In this document: one piece after another, positions 1 to 8,634 of the stretch
Position numbering within the stretch: the first letter of the stretch is position 1
Layout: each line of letters starts with the position of its first letter
NCBI GenBank assembly: GCA_017534535.1
Contig: JAFXVZ010000021.1
Span: 1 to 41,033 of the forward strand
Length of the DNA stretch: 41,033 nt
Reading direction: 5' to 3'
Origin: Bacteroidaceae bacterium
GTDB lineage: Bacteria; Bacteroidota; Bacteroidia; Bacteroidales; Bacteroidaceae
Made by a program: the position numbers and the translations under genes
Notes under the pieces: model-generated
Database searches by the model: none
What the model saw: only the letters and a program-made list of their open reading frames with translations
Told to the model about the DNA's origin: nothing

Positions 1-143
1 AAGCCTCTCGACCTTACGGGGTAAGGGGAAGGTGTCTGCATACAAGTCAAGCTCAAGCGTTTCTAAGCCCAGAGTCAGACAGAATCATCATAAGCAAGGA
101 CTAAATCAGACAATCGAAAAATTATCTGCGGATTTTAGGTAAT

Positions 144-2516
144 TTACATTCTCGACTTTTGGTCACTACCAGCACCAGTGCCACGATACTTGCTCTGGGC
201 AGCATTGAAAGTGTAACGTATAGAGAACTTCACCTTCTGGAAGTCCATTACGTTATACTGGGTCATGGTGTGATTACCAAAATCACTATCTACATTGGTC
301 TTTGCTGTATGGGTGAGATCACTTCCTTCTAAGCGCAACACCAGTGAGTTGTCTTTCAGAAGCGTCTTCTGCACAGCTGCTGAAAGATTAAAATACACAT
401 CTTTCATATACATGTTCTGCGAATATCCTTTCGTTTGCATCAAACCACCTAACTCCAGTTGCCAGCCACCATTGAACCTGAAGGTATTGTTCAGCTGAAA
501 CACACCAATGGGTTTGTCATTGAACTTGGTGACACGGATACCGGATGCTAAGCGTGGATCGGGTGCATTGATGGTGAGCCATTGTTTCTGTACACCCAAC
601 GTATAGCTCAGTGTCCAGGGGCCTATGGTGTGGTTGATCATGCTGTATATTACTAACATGCGGAAAGGCGTTTCGATATTACGAGGTTTCACCAGTACTA
701 TCCTCTCGTCATTGTAAGGTGATGACCATACCATAATAGGGCCGTTCGTGCGAGAATAATTTACCATAAAGGTCAGGAACTTCCAAACAGCTGTGGCACT
801 CACGTTGTGAATCAACTCAGGCTGTAGCTGGGCGTTGCCGCTCTGCAGCAGATAGCGGTTGTCATAGTTGATAGCGCTGGAAAGCTGTGCGTAACTTGGA
901 CGACGAGTCTTGGCACTGTAGTTAATCATCAGTTGAGTGTTGCCCACTTTGCCGGCAAAGGATACAGTGGGGAACCAGTTGCTATAGTTACGCGTCAGGT
1001 CGTTCTTAGGAGATAGCGCATCCTGGAAGGTGTAGTGCACTTTCTCATAGCGGATGCCTGCACTAATCTGTCCTACTTTTGGCAAATAGAAGCCATAGTT
1101 GGCAAAACCAGCATAGATGTTTTCCTTAACCTCTGCTTTTGACGCAGGAATCCCGATGCCTGTGATAGCATAATTATCTTCACGTCGAGAGAAAGATTCC
1201 TCTGTACCCACCTGCAGTTGTCCTTTCCATACTGGGTAGGTGGCGATGACTTTTCCAGCATACAGGTGTCCTGCGTTGTAACTTTCACTATGTATCTCTG
1301 CATCATGTGTCATAGGACTCTTTTCCTTTGAAATGGATTCGCTGGAGTTTGCGGTGCCATAGTAATCCAAGTTTACATCAACGCCCAACTTTTGTCCGAT
1401 GGTGCCGTTGTAATACATATTCACGCCTAAATTATAAGGTGCCTTGTCGCCAATGTGGTCTTTTGAACTAGTAGTCAGTTTGTCTGTCAACACGCCATCT
1501 TCATATACAGTATCATCTATGCCCATATCTGACTTTTGTGTGAGTCGCTTACCCCATTCCAACTTACCACCAACAAAATGTTTATCGTCTATTTGCCAGT
1601 TTGCACCCACATTGCCATAAAGGCCCTGCTCGAAATATTCTTGAAATAAATGACCTTTGTCTTCAATCATGTGATTGGCAAAAGTATTCTTTTCTATATC
1701 TGCCAACTGGCGAGAGGTGCCTCTATAATAGTTGATGCCGGCAAAGAGATCCACGCCACCTGTACGATAATTCATATTGAAGGCGCTATTGGGGTCGTTA
1801 CCTTTGCTCCATTGGAGCGACTGGGCATCCGATGCATTGAAGTTGAAGCCAAAGCCTTCGCCTTGACGCTTGACTGTGCGGATGCGAACCACACTCCTGA
1901 CGGTGGCATCATACTGAGCACCAGGATTGGTAATCACCTCTACACTCTGAATCTCGTTACTCTGCAAACGATTCAATTCAGAGTTGTCCGTCACCTTCCT
2001 GCCGTTTATATAGATTAGTGGAGAACCTTTGCCCATGACTTCCAAGCCGTTAGGACCCTTGATGAGGCCAGGTGTTTTCGCCAATACATCGTCGGCAGTA
2101 CCTACATTCTCCAGTACAGAACCCTTGACGTTTGTCTGTAATCCTTCACCTGTTAACTTGGTCTTTGGTAGTTGTGCCTTCACAACCACCTCGCCCAACA
2201 TCTGAGAATCCTCTGCAAGTACGATGTTGATTCCGCTGGAAGCAGGCTGATACTGTGTTTCATAACCGATGCAAGACACCTGCAACAGACCGTCGTTCCT
2301 GTTGGTCACAATCTTGAACACACCCTCTTCATTCGTCACAGCGCCCTGTACGAAAGAAGAGTCGGGCATTGACAGCAGCACCACATTCACGTACGGGATG
2401 GGGGTGCCTTGTGCATCGGTTACCTTTCCGCCAATGTCGTGTGTCTTGGCGGATGCAAAAATAGTCATCATCATGGCAGTCATCATAACTGCTCCTCTAA
2501 AAAATATATTCTTCAT
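144..2516 (-). CDS. TonB-dependent-receptor-like outer membrane beta-barrel protein
   Basis: Predicted outer membrane barrel of the Bacteroidota 'outer membrane beta-barrel family protein' type, 790 aa. A signal peptide (Met-rich hydrophobic stretch ending ASA, about residue 23) precedes a carboxypeptidase-regulatory-like beta-sandwich (about 27-110, starting IGGKVTDAQGTPIPYVNV), then a plug domain (about 115-215, with YINGRKV and VEVITNPGAQYDA). The rest is alternating aromatic beta strands. No SusD partner is adjacent and the substrate cannot be told. It begins 42 bases after the stop of the LiaF-like gene on the same strand, so the two are probably one transcript whose promoter lies at 3420-3451. 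The C-terminus is charged (ending QKSRM) rather than a classic terminal aromatic residue. Family assignment is firm; ligand unknown. Confidence 0.88.
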   Translation of the reverse strand: MKNIFFRGAVMMTAMMMTIFASAKTHDIGGKVTDAQGTPIPYVNVVLLSMPDSSFVQGAVTNEEGVFKIVTNRNDGLLQVSCIGYETQYQPASSGINIVLAEDSQMLGEVVVKAQLPKTKLTGEGLQTNVKGSVLENVGTADDVLAKTPGLIKGPNGLEVMGKGSPLIYINGRKVTDNSELNRLQSNEIQSVEVITNPGAQYDATVRSVVRIRTVKRQGEGFGFNFNASDAQSLQWSKGNDPNSAFNMNYRTGGVDLFAGINYYRGTSRQLADIEKNTFANHMIEDKGHLFQEYFEQGLYGNVGANWQIDDKHFVGGKLEWGKRLTQKSDMGIDDTVYEDGVLTDKLTTSSKDHIGDKAPYNLGVNMYYNGTIGQKLGVDVNLDYYGTANSSESISKEKSPMTHDAEIHSESYNAGHLYAGKVIATYPVWKGQLQVGTEESFSRREDNYAITGIGIPASKAEVKENIYAGFANYGFYLPKVGQISAGIRYEKVHYTFQDALSPKNDLTRNYSNWFPTVSFAGKVGNTQLMINYSAKTRRPSYAQLSSAINYDNRYLLQSGNAQLQPELIHNVSATAVWKFLTFMVNYSRTNGPIMVWSSPYNDERIVLVKPRNIETPFRMLVIYSMINHTIGPWTLSYTLGVQKQWLTINAPDPRLASGIRVTKFNDKPIGVFQLNNTFRFNGGWQLELGGLMQTKGYSQNMYMKDVYFNLSAAVQKTLLKDNSLVLRLEGSDLTHTAKTNVDSDFGNHTMTQYNVMDFQKVKFSIRYTFNAAQSKYRGTGAGSDQKSRM

Positions 2517-2553
2517 TGCTGTAGTAAAGTAAGTTTTTGAATAGATATTATTA

Positions 2554-2574
2554 ATTCTTCATTCTTCATTCTTA
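2554..2574. repeat. Heptanucleotide tandem repeat (ATTCTTC, 3 units)
   Basis: Three 7-bp units, ATTCTTC, ATTCTTC and ATTCTTA, lie between the LiaF-like gene and the barrel gene. Read on the minus strand, they encode the last residues of the LiaF-like protein (N-E-E) and its TGA stop. It belongs to the group of degenerate 7-bp arrays found at several gene junctions here. Confidence 0.7.
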
Positions 2575-3347
2575 ATCGCCACCCCTCCAAAGATATTGCT
2601 TGCCACAATATGCAGGCAGGGAGCTTTGGGGTCACTACAATGGTTGCCCTCATTGCCCACGCCACCGACGAAACTGCGACTCTTCACCTCTATATTTATA
2701 TGGTCAGGAATGAGCAACTCAACGCCACCGAAACATGTACGGATGTCGATTTCCTCATCCTCGTTGATGATGGCATTACGCAGATCCAGTCGGATGCCAC
2801 CGAAATGAGCCTCTATGCGCGCCCCGTGAAAAGTCTCGCCACGATAGATATACTCATCGCCTCCGAAGCTCACTTGGCACAGGATTCGCTTGCCATCCTC
2901 ATTGATGGGTAGAGGACGTTGTAACCACTGGTCATGACTGTTTCTGAAGCCATCGATGACGAGCCAACATCCCATATAAAGCATGACGAATAGAGCAAGG
3001 TACAGTTCCAAAGCATCTGCAGGTCCGTTTTCCAGCCAACTTAGATGGAAAAGCCCCAGCATAACAGCCAATTTGAGTAAGCACGCCACCAAGAGTACGA
3101 TACCTATTACAATCTTCAACTTCTTGACGATATAGCTGTTTGCCTGGTAGCCCTTGAAACCTTCAATGATGAGATGAAGGCCAACAAATGTCAATACAGC
3201 GATGGCGAAGTAATATACACCAGGCGCTTCGGTGGCATTCTCCAGCCAGCTCAGGTGAATGATGCCCCACATACTTGCCAATTTGAGGAGGCTGGCAGCA
3301 ACCAAAACAATTCCCATAATTCCTCTTAAAGTAGATTTCGTTTTCAT
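2559..3347 (-). CDS. Four-TM membrane protein with LiaF-like C-terminal domain
   Basis: 262 aa. The N-terminal half is an internal duplication: residues about 8-65 and 78-132 both read roughly I-x-G-I-V-L-V-A-x-L-L-K-L-A, then HLSWLEN, then a second helix ending in IDGF or IEGF, giving four membrane helices. The C-terminal part (about 150-262) is a soluble beta domain with repeated F-G-G motifs (VSFGGDEY, AHFGGIRLDL, TCFGGVELLIP, NIFGGVAI), as in the LiaF / cell-wall-active-antibiotic-response family. In Firmicutes LiaF modulates an envelope-stress sensor. Here the gene is divergent from a membrane-bound LytTR regulator, so an envelope-sensing pair is plausible but inferred. Its final codons and stop fall in a 7-bp repeat. 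Confidence 0.8.
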   Translation of the reverse strand: MKTKSTLRGIMGIVLVAASLLKLASMWGIIHLSWLENATEAPGVYYFAIAVLTFVGLHLIIEGFKGYQANSYIVKKLKIVIGIVLLVACLLKLAVMLGLFHLSWLENGPADALELYLALFVMLYMGCWLVIDGFRNSHDQWLQRPLPINEDGKRILCQVSFGGDEYIYRGETFHGARIEAHFGGIRLDLRNAIINEDEEIDIRTCFGGVELLIPDHINIEVKSRSFVGGVGNEGNHCSDPKAPCLHIVASNIFGGVAIKNEE

Positions 3348-3419
3348 AACAATATTTTTTAAGTAATACTTTTTTTCTCCTTTGCGAAAAGTTGCAACGT
3401 GTGTTGAACTTTTCTATGG

Positions 3420-3451
3420 CAAAAGTAAGGTATGTTGTCAATGCCTGCAAA
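3420..3451 (-). promoter_or_regulatory. Bacteroidota promoter for the LiaF-like/barrel operon
   Basis: Minus strand: -33 TTTG (3451-3448), a 20-base spacer, then -7 TACTTTTG (3427-3420). It matches the phylum consensus and lies about 70 bases upstream of the start codon at 3347. Confidence 0.7.
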
Positions 3452-3519
3452 TTTTTGGGATATACGGAGGGCGTTTGTGACGAATGACTTGCTTTTGGGA
3501 TGAATGGTGTGATATAAGG

Positions 3520-3551
3520 TTTGTTTATTCCAAATAAATGCAATAACTTTG
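3520..3551 (+). promoter_or_regulatory. Bacteroidota promoter for the LytTR gene
   Basis: -33 TTTG (3520-3523), a 20-base spacer, then -7 TAACTTTG (3544-3551). The expected transcription start is about 3556. It therefore overlaps the longest reading frame (TTG at 3549) and argues for a start further in. Confidence 0.7.
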
Positions 3552-3581
3552 CCTCCCGAAATGAAGAAAGAAGTGCATGAT

Positions 3582-4493
3582 ATGGTCAAGGTCCGCATCG
3601 TCAGTGCTGCTTTTGTGGCAATAGCATTGGCGGTGTTCAAGCCTTTCGGACTTGCCGCATGGCAATGGGAGGCATACTTTCATCTGCTGAACATCTTCGT
3701 GATGGGTGTAGTGGTGTGCATGCTTTCCGATGCGGTGATGAAGTACATCGTAAAGATGCCTCAGAATCATGAACTGGGTGTTGATTACATTATCCGTCGC
3801 AATTTAATCTTTCAACTCATTAATACGCCTCTGATAGCCTTGATGATCTGCCTTTACCGTCACTTCCTGTTGAACGATAGGGTGGAGGGAAATACCCTCT
3901 CGCTGGCCAACTTTCTGGAAACATTGCTTATTATTGCCTTCTGCTCGTTTGCCATTGGCCTGTATTGGCGTTTCAAATTTAGAAGTCAATTCCTGACAAT
4001 AGAGCTGGAAGAAACGAAGACGCTGAATGAACAGTTGCAAAAGATTCAACAACAGGCAGAGAAAATGTCTGTCCCCCTGTCTGAAAAGCCTGTAGAGTCA
4101 TCACGTTCTTCTGAAGAAGCTGTCTCTATGGACATCAAGGCTCAACCTTTGCCTGACCGAGTAAAGCTCATGGGCACTACCAGCGATACGGTTGTTGTTT
4201 CAATGCCTTATCTGTTATATATAGAGGCGGTGGGAAACTATGTGAAAGTGTATCAATTGGCTGATGGAAAAGTTCGTAATGATATGCTCAGGGCTACTTT
4301 GAAACAGTTGGAGGATGATTTGAAGTCCTATCCGATGATTGTAAGATGCCATCGCGCTTTCTTGGTAAACTTGCAACAGGTGGAACAGATTGTCTCGAAA
4401 TCAGGTAACCTGCAACTCTACATCAAGCATTGTCACGAGTATTTGCCTGTGTCAAGAACCAATGCTGCACAGGTGAAGAAGGCATTGATGTAA
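3582..4493 (+). CDS. Membrane-anchored LytTR-family transcriptional regulator
   Basis: About 303 aa from the ATG at 3582. The frame is open from a TTG at 3549, but that codon sits inside the -7 promoter element. ATG 3561 would leave only a few bases of leader and remains possible. Four predicted membrane helices fill the first ~140 residues, followed by a charged coiled-coil-like linker rich in E/Q/K, and a C-terminal LytTR DNA-binding domain of about 105 residues (Y-I-E-A-V-G-N-Y-V-K-V, RCHRAFLVNL, LPVSRTNAAQVKK). There is no receiver domain, so it would be a one-component membrane regulator. It is divergent from the LiaF-like/barrel operon, with both promoters in the same 200-base gap, making that operon its likely target (inference). 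Confidence 0.85.
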   Translation: MVKVRIVSAAFVAIALAVFKPFGLAAWQWEAYFHLLNIFVMGVVVCMLSDAVMKYIVKMPQNHELGVDYIIRRNLIFQLINTPLIALMICLYRHFLLNDRVEGNTLSLANFLETLLIIAFCSFAIGLYWRFKFRSQFLTIELEETKTLNEQLQKIQQQAEKMSVPLSEKPVESSRSSEEAVSMDIKAQPLPDRVKLMGTTSDTVVVSMPYLLYIEAVGNYVKVYQLADGKVRNDMLRATLKQLEDDLKSYPMIVRCHRAFLVNLQQVEQIVSKSGNLQLYIKHCHEYLPVSRTNAAQVKKALM

Positions 4494-4514
4494 CTCATTT
4501 TATCCCCCACAAAT

Positions 4515-4545
4515 GTTGTTCATAAAGATTTTAATCGTATCTTTG
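4515..4545 (+). promoter_or_regulatory. Promoter of the muropeptide peptidase/epimerase operon
   Basis: -7 element TATCTTTG (4538-4545). A near-consensus -33 GTTG (4515-4518) lies 19 bases upstream. The ATG at 4568 follows a leader of about 18 bases. Confidence 0.6.
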
Positions 4546-4567
4546 CACATCATTTAAAGCAAAAGCT

Positions 4568-5617
4568 ATGTCAAAGAAAAAATTATTGTTGGTTATTGGT
4601 GCTACAGCAGTCATTACAGCTGGTATATTGCTGGCTATCATGCTGCCTATGATGCAAAAGAATGAACAAATGCAGGCTGCACCTGTTGTGGAAACAGAAC
4701 AGAAGGATACCTCCATCAAGGATGGTAAAGACTATGCCGTAGTAAATCTATCGGTATGCAACCTGCGACAAACACCCAATTTCACTGCAGAGATGAGTAC
4801 CCAAGCTTTGTTGGGTATGCCTGTCAAGGTGTTGGCTTTCGATACTTGGTATGAAGTACAAACTCCTGACGATTATACGGGATGGGTACATCCCGTGGGC
4901 ATACATCGCATGACCAAGGCTGAGTATGATGCATGGAACCAGGCAGAGAAGGCTGTGATAACCCAGCATTTTGGCACGGTTTATGCCAAGGCGGATGAGA
5001 AGTCGGCCACTGTCTCGGATGTGGTGGCTGGTGACCGTCTTAAACTAGTGGGCAAGCAGGGCAAGTTCTACAAAGTGGAGTTTCCTGATGGTCGTAAGGG
5101 GTTTGCCTCAGAAAGCATTGCCAAACCATTGGGCGAGTGGCGCAAGGGCTTGAAGCAGGATGCTGCATCACTCATCCAAACAGCCTATACCATGATGGGC
5201 TTCCCCTATATATGGGCAGGCACCTCTTCAAAAGGAATGGATTGCAGTGGCTATATTCGCAATATCTATATTATGCATGATATGATTATCCCACGTGATG
5301 CCTCGCAGATGGTGAAGGTGGGTCAGCACATCGAGATTGAGCCGGATTTCAGTAATATTGAGCCTGGTGACTTGATTTTCTTTGGACGCAAGGCAACGCC
5401 TGAGCGCAAGGAGGGTGTGTCGCATGTGGGAATGTATTTGGGTAATGGTAGGTTCATCCACTCTCAGGGTAATGTGCATGTGAGCAGTCTCAAGCCTGAT
5501 GACGAGCTGTTTGATGAGATGAACCTGAATCGCCTGCTTTATGCTGTGCGTATCCTCCCATATATAAATAAGGAGAAAGGACTGAACACAACAGATCAAA
5601 ATCCGTACTACAATTAA
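4568..5617 (+). CDS. NlpC/P60 family peptidase, YkfC-like (gamma-D-Glu-diamino acid endopeptidase)
   Basis: 349 aa, exported with an N-terminal membrane segment (about 5-28). Two SH3b-like segments occupy about 55-185 (LSVCNLRQTPNF and GWVHP; then DRLKLVGKQGKFYKVEF). The catalytic NlpC/P60 domain follows (about 195-335), with Cys226 in GMDCSGY, His286 in VSHVGMY and His298 in FIHSQG. The family cleaves the D-Glu/meso-DAP (or Lys) bond in muropeptides, releasing L-Ala-D-Glu. The next gene, 28 bases downstream, encodes the epimerase that acts on that dipeptide, so the two form a peptidoglycan-recycling operon as in ykfC-ykfB pairs. The assignment rests on fold motifs and neighbour. Confidence 0.88.
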   Translation: MSKKKLLLVIGATAVITAGILLAIMLPMMQKNEQMQAAPVVETEQKDTSIKDGKDYAVVNLSVCNLRQTPNFTAEMSTQALLGMPVKVLAFDTWYEVQTPDDYTGWVHPVGIHRMTKAEYDAWNQAEKAVITQHFGTVYAKADEKSATVSDVVAGDRLKLVGKQGKFYKVEFPDGRKGFASESIAKPLGEWRKGLKQDAASLIQTAYTMMGFPYIWAGTSSKGMDCSGYIRNIYIMHDMIIPRDASQMVKVGQHIEIEPDFSNIEPGDLIFFGRKATPERKEGVSHVGMYLGNGRFIHSQGNVHVSSLKPDDELFDEMNLNRLLYAVRILPYINKEKGLNTTDQNPYYN

Positions 5618-5645
5618 TAATGAACAATCTTCATTATTCATTAAA

Positions 5646-6797
5646 ATGACAGACCGAAGAACATTTTTGAAGACAGCTGCATTGGTGGCTGTGGGCACAG
5701 GTGCTGGCTTGACTATAGCCCGATGCAAAGGGAAGTCTGAAATAGCTGTACCCAATATCAATCATGGCACAAGTGCAAGGATGAAGCTACGTTTCTTTCC
5801 CTATGAGTTGAAACTTCGTCATGTGTTCACTGTATCGTCTTATTCCCGCACGACCACTCCCGATGTGCAGGTGGAGATTGAGTATGATGGGGTGACGGGC
5901 TATGGTGAGGCTTCCATGCCTCAATATCTGGGCCAGACGGTAGAGAGCGTATCTGCCTTCTTGAACAAAGTGAACCTGGAGCAGTTTGACGATCCGTTCA
6001 AGATGGAGGAAATCCTAACTTATATTGATGGCTTGAGCGATGCTGACCCAGCGGCAAAAGCGGCTGTGGATATTGCTTTGCATGATTTGGTGGGTAAACT
6101 TTTAGGGGCTCCATGGTATAAAATATGGGGTTTGGACAAAACACTTGCCCCCAGTACCACCTTTACCATTGGCATAGACACCCCTGATGTGGTACGTGAG
6201 AAGACCAAAGAATGTGCCGATTTGTTTAATATATTAAAGGTAAAAGTGGGCACAGAGAATGATAAGCAGATGATTGAGACCATCCGCGAGGTGACAGATC
6301 TGCCGATTGCCGTGGATGCCAATCAGGGTTGGAAAGATAAGGAATATGCGCTTGAGATGATTCACTGGCTGAAAGAGCATGGCATCGTGATGGTGGAACA
6401 GCCTATGCCTATTGCCCAGTTGGACGATACAGCTTGGCTCACTGAACGTAGTCCGCTTCCTGTCTATGCCGATGAATCTTGTCAACGCCTTAGGGATATA
6501 AGAGGCTTGCAGGGGGCTTTTACGGGCATCAATATCAAACTGATGAAATGTACGGGTATGCGAGAGGCCTGGAAGATGGTGACGCTGGCGAGGGCTTTGA
6601 ATATGGATGTGATGGTGGGATGTATGACTGAGACTTCTTGTGCAGTAAGTGCAGCAGCCCAGCTCTCTCCTGCAGTTGATTTTGCTGACTTGGATGGTAA
6701 TCTTTTAATCTCTAACGACCGTTTTGAAGGTATGCAAGTGGTGAAAGGTAAGATTACTTTGCCTGATTTGCCCGGCATTGGCGTTAAGAAACTCTAA
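5646..6797 (+). CDS. L-Ala-D/L-Glu (dipeptide) epimerase, enolase superfamily, with Tat-type signal
   Basis: 383 aa; racemises the Glu of L-Ala-D-Glu so that the dipeptide can be degraded. Enolase-superfamily landmarks: the catalytic K-V-K (Lys198/Lys200) in ILKVKVG, metal ligands Asp224 (AVDANQGW), Glu251 (VEQPMP) and Asp276 (YADES), and the opposite catalytic lysine in the INIKLMK segment (296-301). Unlike typical cytoplasmic members it starts TDRRTFLKTAALVAVG, a twin-arginine signal pattern followed by a hydrophobic stretch, which suggests export to the same compartment as the upstream peptidase. A 7-bp-like AT-rich repeat separates it from the upstream gene. Enzyme class is firm; Tat export is inferred from the N-terminus. 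Confidence 0.9.
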   Translation: MTDRRTFLKTAALVAVGTGAGLTIARCKGKSEIAVPNINHGTSARMKLRFFPYELKLRHVFTVSSYSRTTTPDVQVEIEYDGVTGYGEASMPQYLGQTVESVSAFLNKVNLEQFDDPFKMEEILTYIDGLSDADPAAKAAVDIALHDLVGKLLGAPWYKIWGLDKTLAPSTTFTIGIDTPDVVREKTKECADLFNILKVKVGTENDKQMIETIREVTDLPIAVDANQGWKDKEYALEMIHWLKEHGIVMVEQPMPIAQLDDTAWLTERSPLPVYADESCQRLRDIRGLQGAFTGINIKLMKCTGMREAWKMVTLARALNMDVMVGCMTETSCAVSAAAQLSPAVDFADLDGNLLISNDRFEGMQVVKGKITLPDLPGIGVKKL

Positions 6798-6850
6798 TTG
6801 TGTGAAAATATGACGTACTTGCGTTTTTTCTAAATGTAAAATTGGCAGGT

Positions 6851-6944
6851 TTTGCCGTTAACCCCTGTTAAGGTGGTAAAGTATTTAGTTAAAAGAGGAC
6901 AAAAAACTGTGACAAAAGATACAAGTGAACAGAATTTGCCGTTA
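6851..6944. repeat. Direct repeat TTTGCCGTTA in the degQ leader
   Basis: The 10-mer TTTGCCGTTA occurs at 6851-6860 and again at 6935-6944, both upstream of degQ. The first copy runs into TTAAC-ccct-GTTAA (6858-6871), an inverted repeat that could be an operator. No standard -7 element is evident in this 200-base gap. Confidence 0.4.
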
Positions 6945-6999
6945 TTTTAACACCGAAAAGTTAAATAAACGCGAAATATTAACATTTAAGAAAAAGAAT

Positions 7000-8526
7000 A
7001 TGAAACAGACAAAAACTTTATTGGGTATTGCAGCAATCGTATTGCTGAGTGCCGGTGTAGCAGGTGTCACCACCTATAAGCTGATGGAAAAGAACCAACC
7101 ATCTGCCACATTCTCCGACCTGTTCGAGCAGAATGACCACATGCGTCTGGCATCTTATGATGGTTTGAATGCTCAGCCAGTGGACTTGACTGAGGCAGCT
7201 GAGGCTTCTGTGCATGCAGTGGTGCATATTCGTTCTACACAGTTAAGCAGAACACAAACCGTACAGGACATGCCTGACATCTTCGACTTTTTCTTTGGGG
7301 ACGGCAGAGGTCAGCAACGTCAGATCCAGACTCAGCCTCGCGTAGGCTTTGGCTCTGGAGTCATCATCTCTAAAGATGGTTACATCGTTACAAATAACCA
7401 CGTGGTGGAAGGTGCTGATGAAATCGTTGTAAAACTGAATGACGAGCGTGAGTTGAAGGGACGTATCGTAGGTACGGATCCTGATACAGACTTGGCTTTG
7501 GTGAAGATTGAGGGCAATGATTTTCCGACTCTTCCTGTAGGCGACTCTGAGGCGCTGAAGGTAGGCGAGTGGGTACTGGCAGTAGGTAATCCATTTAACC
7601 TCAACTCAACCGTAACAGCAGGTATCGTAAGTGCCAAGGCTCGCTCTCTGGGTACTACCGCTTCTAACGGCCAGGCTGCTAACATCCAGTCTTTTATCCA
7701 GACAGATGCAGCTATCAACTCAGGTAACTCTGGTGGTGCTTTGGTAAATGCAAAAGGTGAATTGGTGGGTATCAACGCTATGTTGTATTCTCCTACAGGT
7801 GCATATTCTGGCTATGGTTTTGCCATCCCAACCAGCATTATGACGAAGGTTGTGGCTGATCTGAAGCAGTTTGGTACTGTTCAGCGCGCTTTGCTGGGCA
7901 TTCGTGGTAATACCCTGGGTACCGATCTTACCATGAGTGAGGCTCAGGCTGACGAGATGAAGAAGAAGATTGATGAACTGGGCGTAAAGGATGGTGTGTA
8001 TGTGGCTGATGTTGTAGAGGGTGGCTCTGCAGCTGGTATTCTCCAGGCTGATGATGTGATTACTGCTGTTGACAATAAGAAGGTGCATAAGTTCAGCGAC
8101 CTGCAAGAGGCTTTGGCTCAACATCGTCCAGGCGATAAGGTGAAAGTGACCGTGGTTCGTAAGAAGAGTGAGAGAACTTTCGACATCACCCTGAAGAATT
8201 CACAGGGCAATACTAAGGTGGTGAAGAGTGCCGACATGGATGTCCTTGGAGCTGCTTTCCGTGCTATTTCTGATGATACCAAGAAGGAACTGAACCTGAG
8301 CTATGGCTTGGAGGTAACAGGTGTCAATAAGGGTAAGATGCAAGATGCTGGCATCCGCAAGGGCTTCATCATCCAGAAGGCGAACAACGAAACTATCCGT
8401 TCAGAAGAGGATCTGCAGAATGTTCTGAAGCAGGCTACCCAGTCACCTGAGCAGGTGTTGTTCATCTCGGGTATTTACCCAAGTGGCCGCCGTGCTAACT
8501 ATGCGGTAGATTTAAGCCAAGAGTGA
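7000..8526 (+). CDS. degQ: DegQ/HtrA-type periplasmic serine protease (Do family)
   Basis: 508 aa from the ATG at 7000. The frame is open from 6925, but the residues before MKQTKTLLG are not signal-like, whereas residues 5-24 from 7000 form a clean signal anchor. The trypsin-like domain carries the triad His134 (TNNHVVEG), Asp164 (DTDLALVKI) and Ser244 (GNSGGALVN). Two PDZ domains follow: about 300-400, preceded by LLGIRGN and containing GVYVADVVEGGSAAGIL, and about 415-508. The family degrades or refolds misfolded envelope proteins. It stands alone, between the epimerase and rpoD, with a strong terminator after it. Confidence 0.93.
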   Translation: MKQTKTLLGIAAIVLLSAGVAGVTTYKLMEKNQPSATFSDLFEQNDHMRLASYDGLNAQPVDLTEAAEASVHAVVHIRSTQLSRTQTVQDMPDIFDFFFGDGRGQQRQIQTQPRVGFGSGVIISKDGYIVTNNHVVEGADEIVVKLNDERELKGRIVGTDPDTDLALVKIEGNDFPTLPVGDSEALKVGEWVLAVGNPFNLNSTVTAGIVSAKARSLGTTASNGQAANIQSFIQTDAAINSGNSGGALVNAKGELVGINAMLYSPTGAYSGYGFAIPTSIMTKVVADLKQFGTVQRALLGIRGNTLGTDLTMSEAQADEMKKKIDELGVKDGVYVADVVEGGSAAGILQADDVITAVDNKKVHKFSDLQEALAQHRPGDKVKVTVVRKKSERTFDITLKNSQGNTKVVKSADMDVLGAAFRAISDDTKKELNLSYGLEVTGVNKGKMQDAGIRKGFIIQKANNETIRSEEDLQNVLKQATQSPEQVLFISGIYPSGRRANYAVDLSQE

Positions 8527-8601
8527 TTAATTAACAATGGCAGATTGACAATTTTTGGGGTAGAGTGGTTTAATAATTCCATTGATCCCATCCCAAATTA
8601 T

Positions 8602-8634
8602 AGAGTGTCGACGAAAAAAGTCGGCACTCTTTTT
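8602..8634 (+). terminator. Intrinsic terminator after degQ
   Basis: An 11-bp stem (8602-8612 with 8620-8630, one wobble pair), a loop GAAAAAA, and a following T-tract. The T-tract also provides the -33 TTTG of the rpoD promoter. Confidence 0.85.

Noticed and set aside
1-143. Possible partial gene or RNA at the window start
   Set aside because: There is a small CCTTAC/GTAAGG hairpin near base 13-27, but no open frame or RNA signature I can support.
1650-2018. 122-codon plus-strand open frame within the barrel gene
   Set aside because: Antisense shadow of the TonB-receptor-like gene, whose frame is intact over the whole length.
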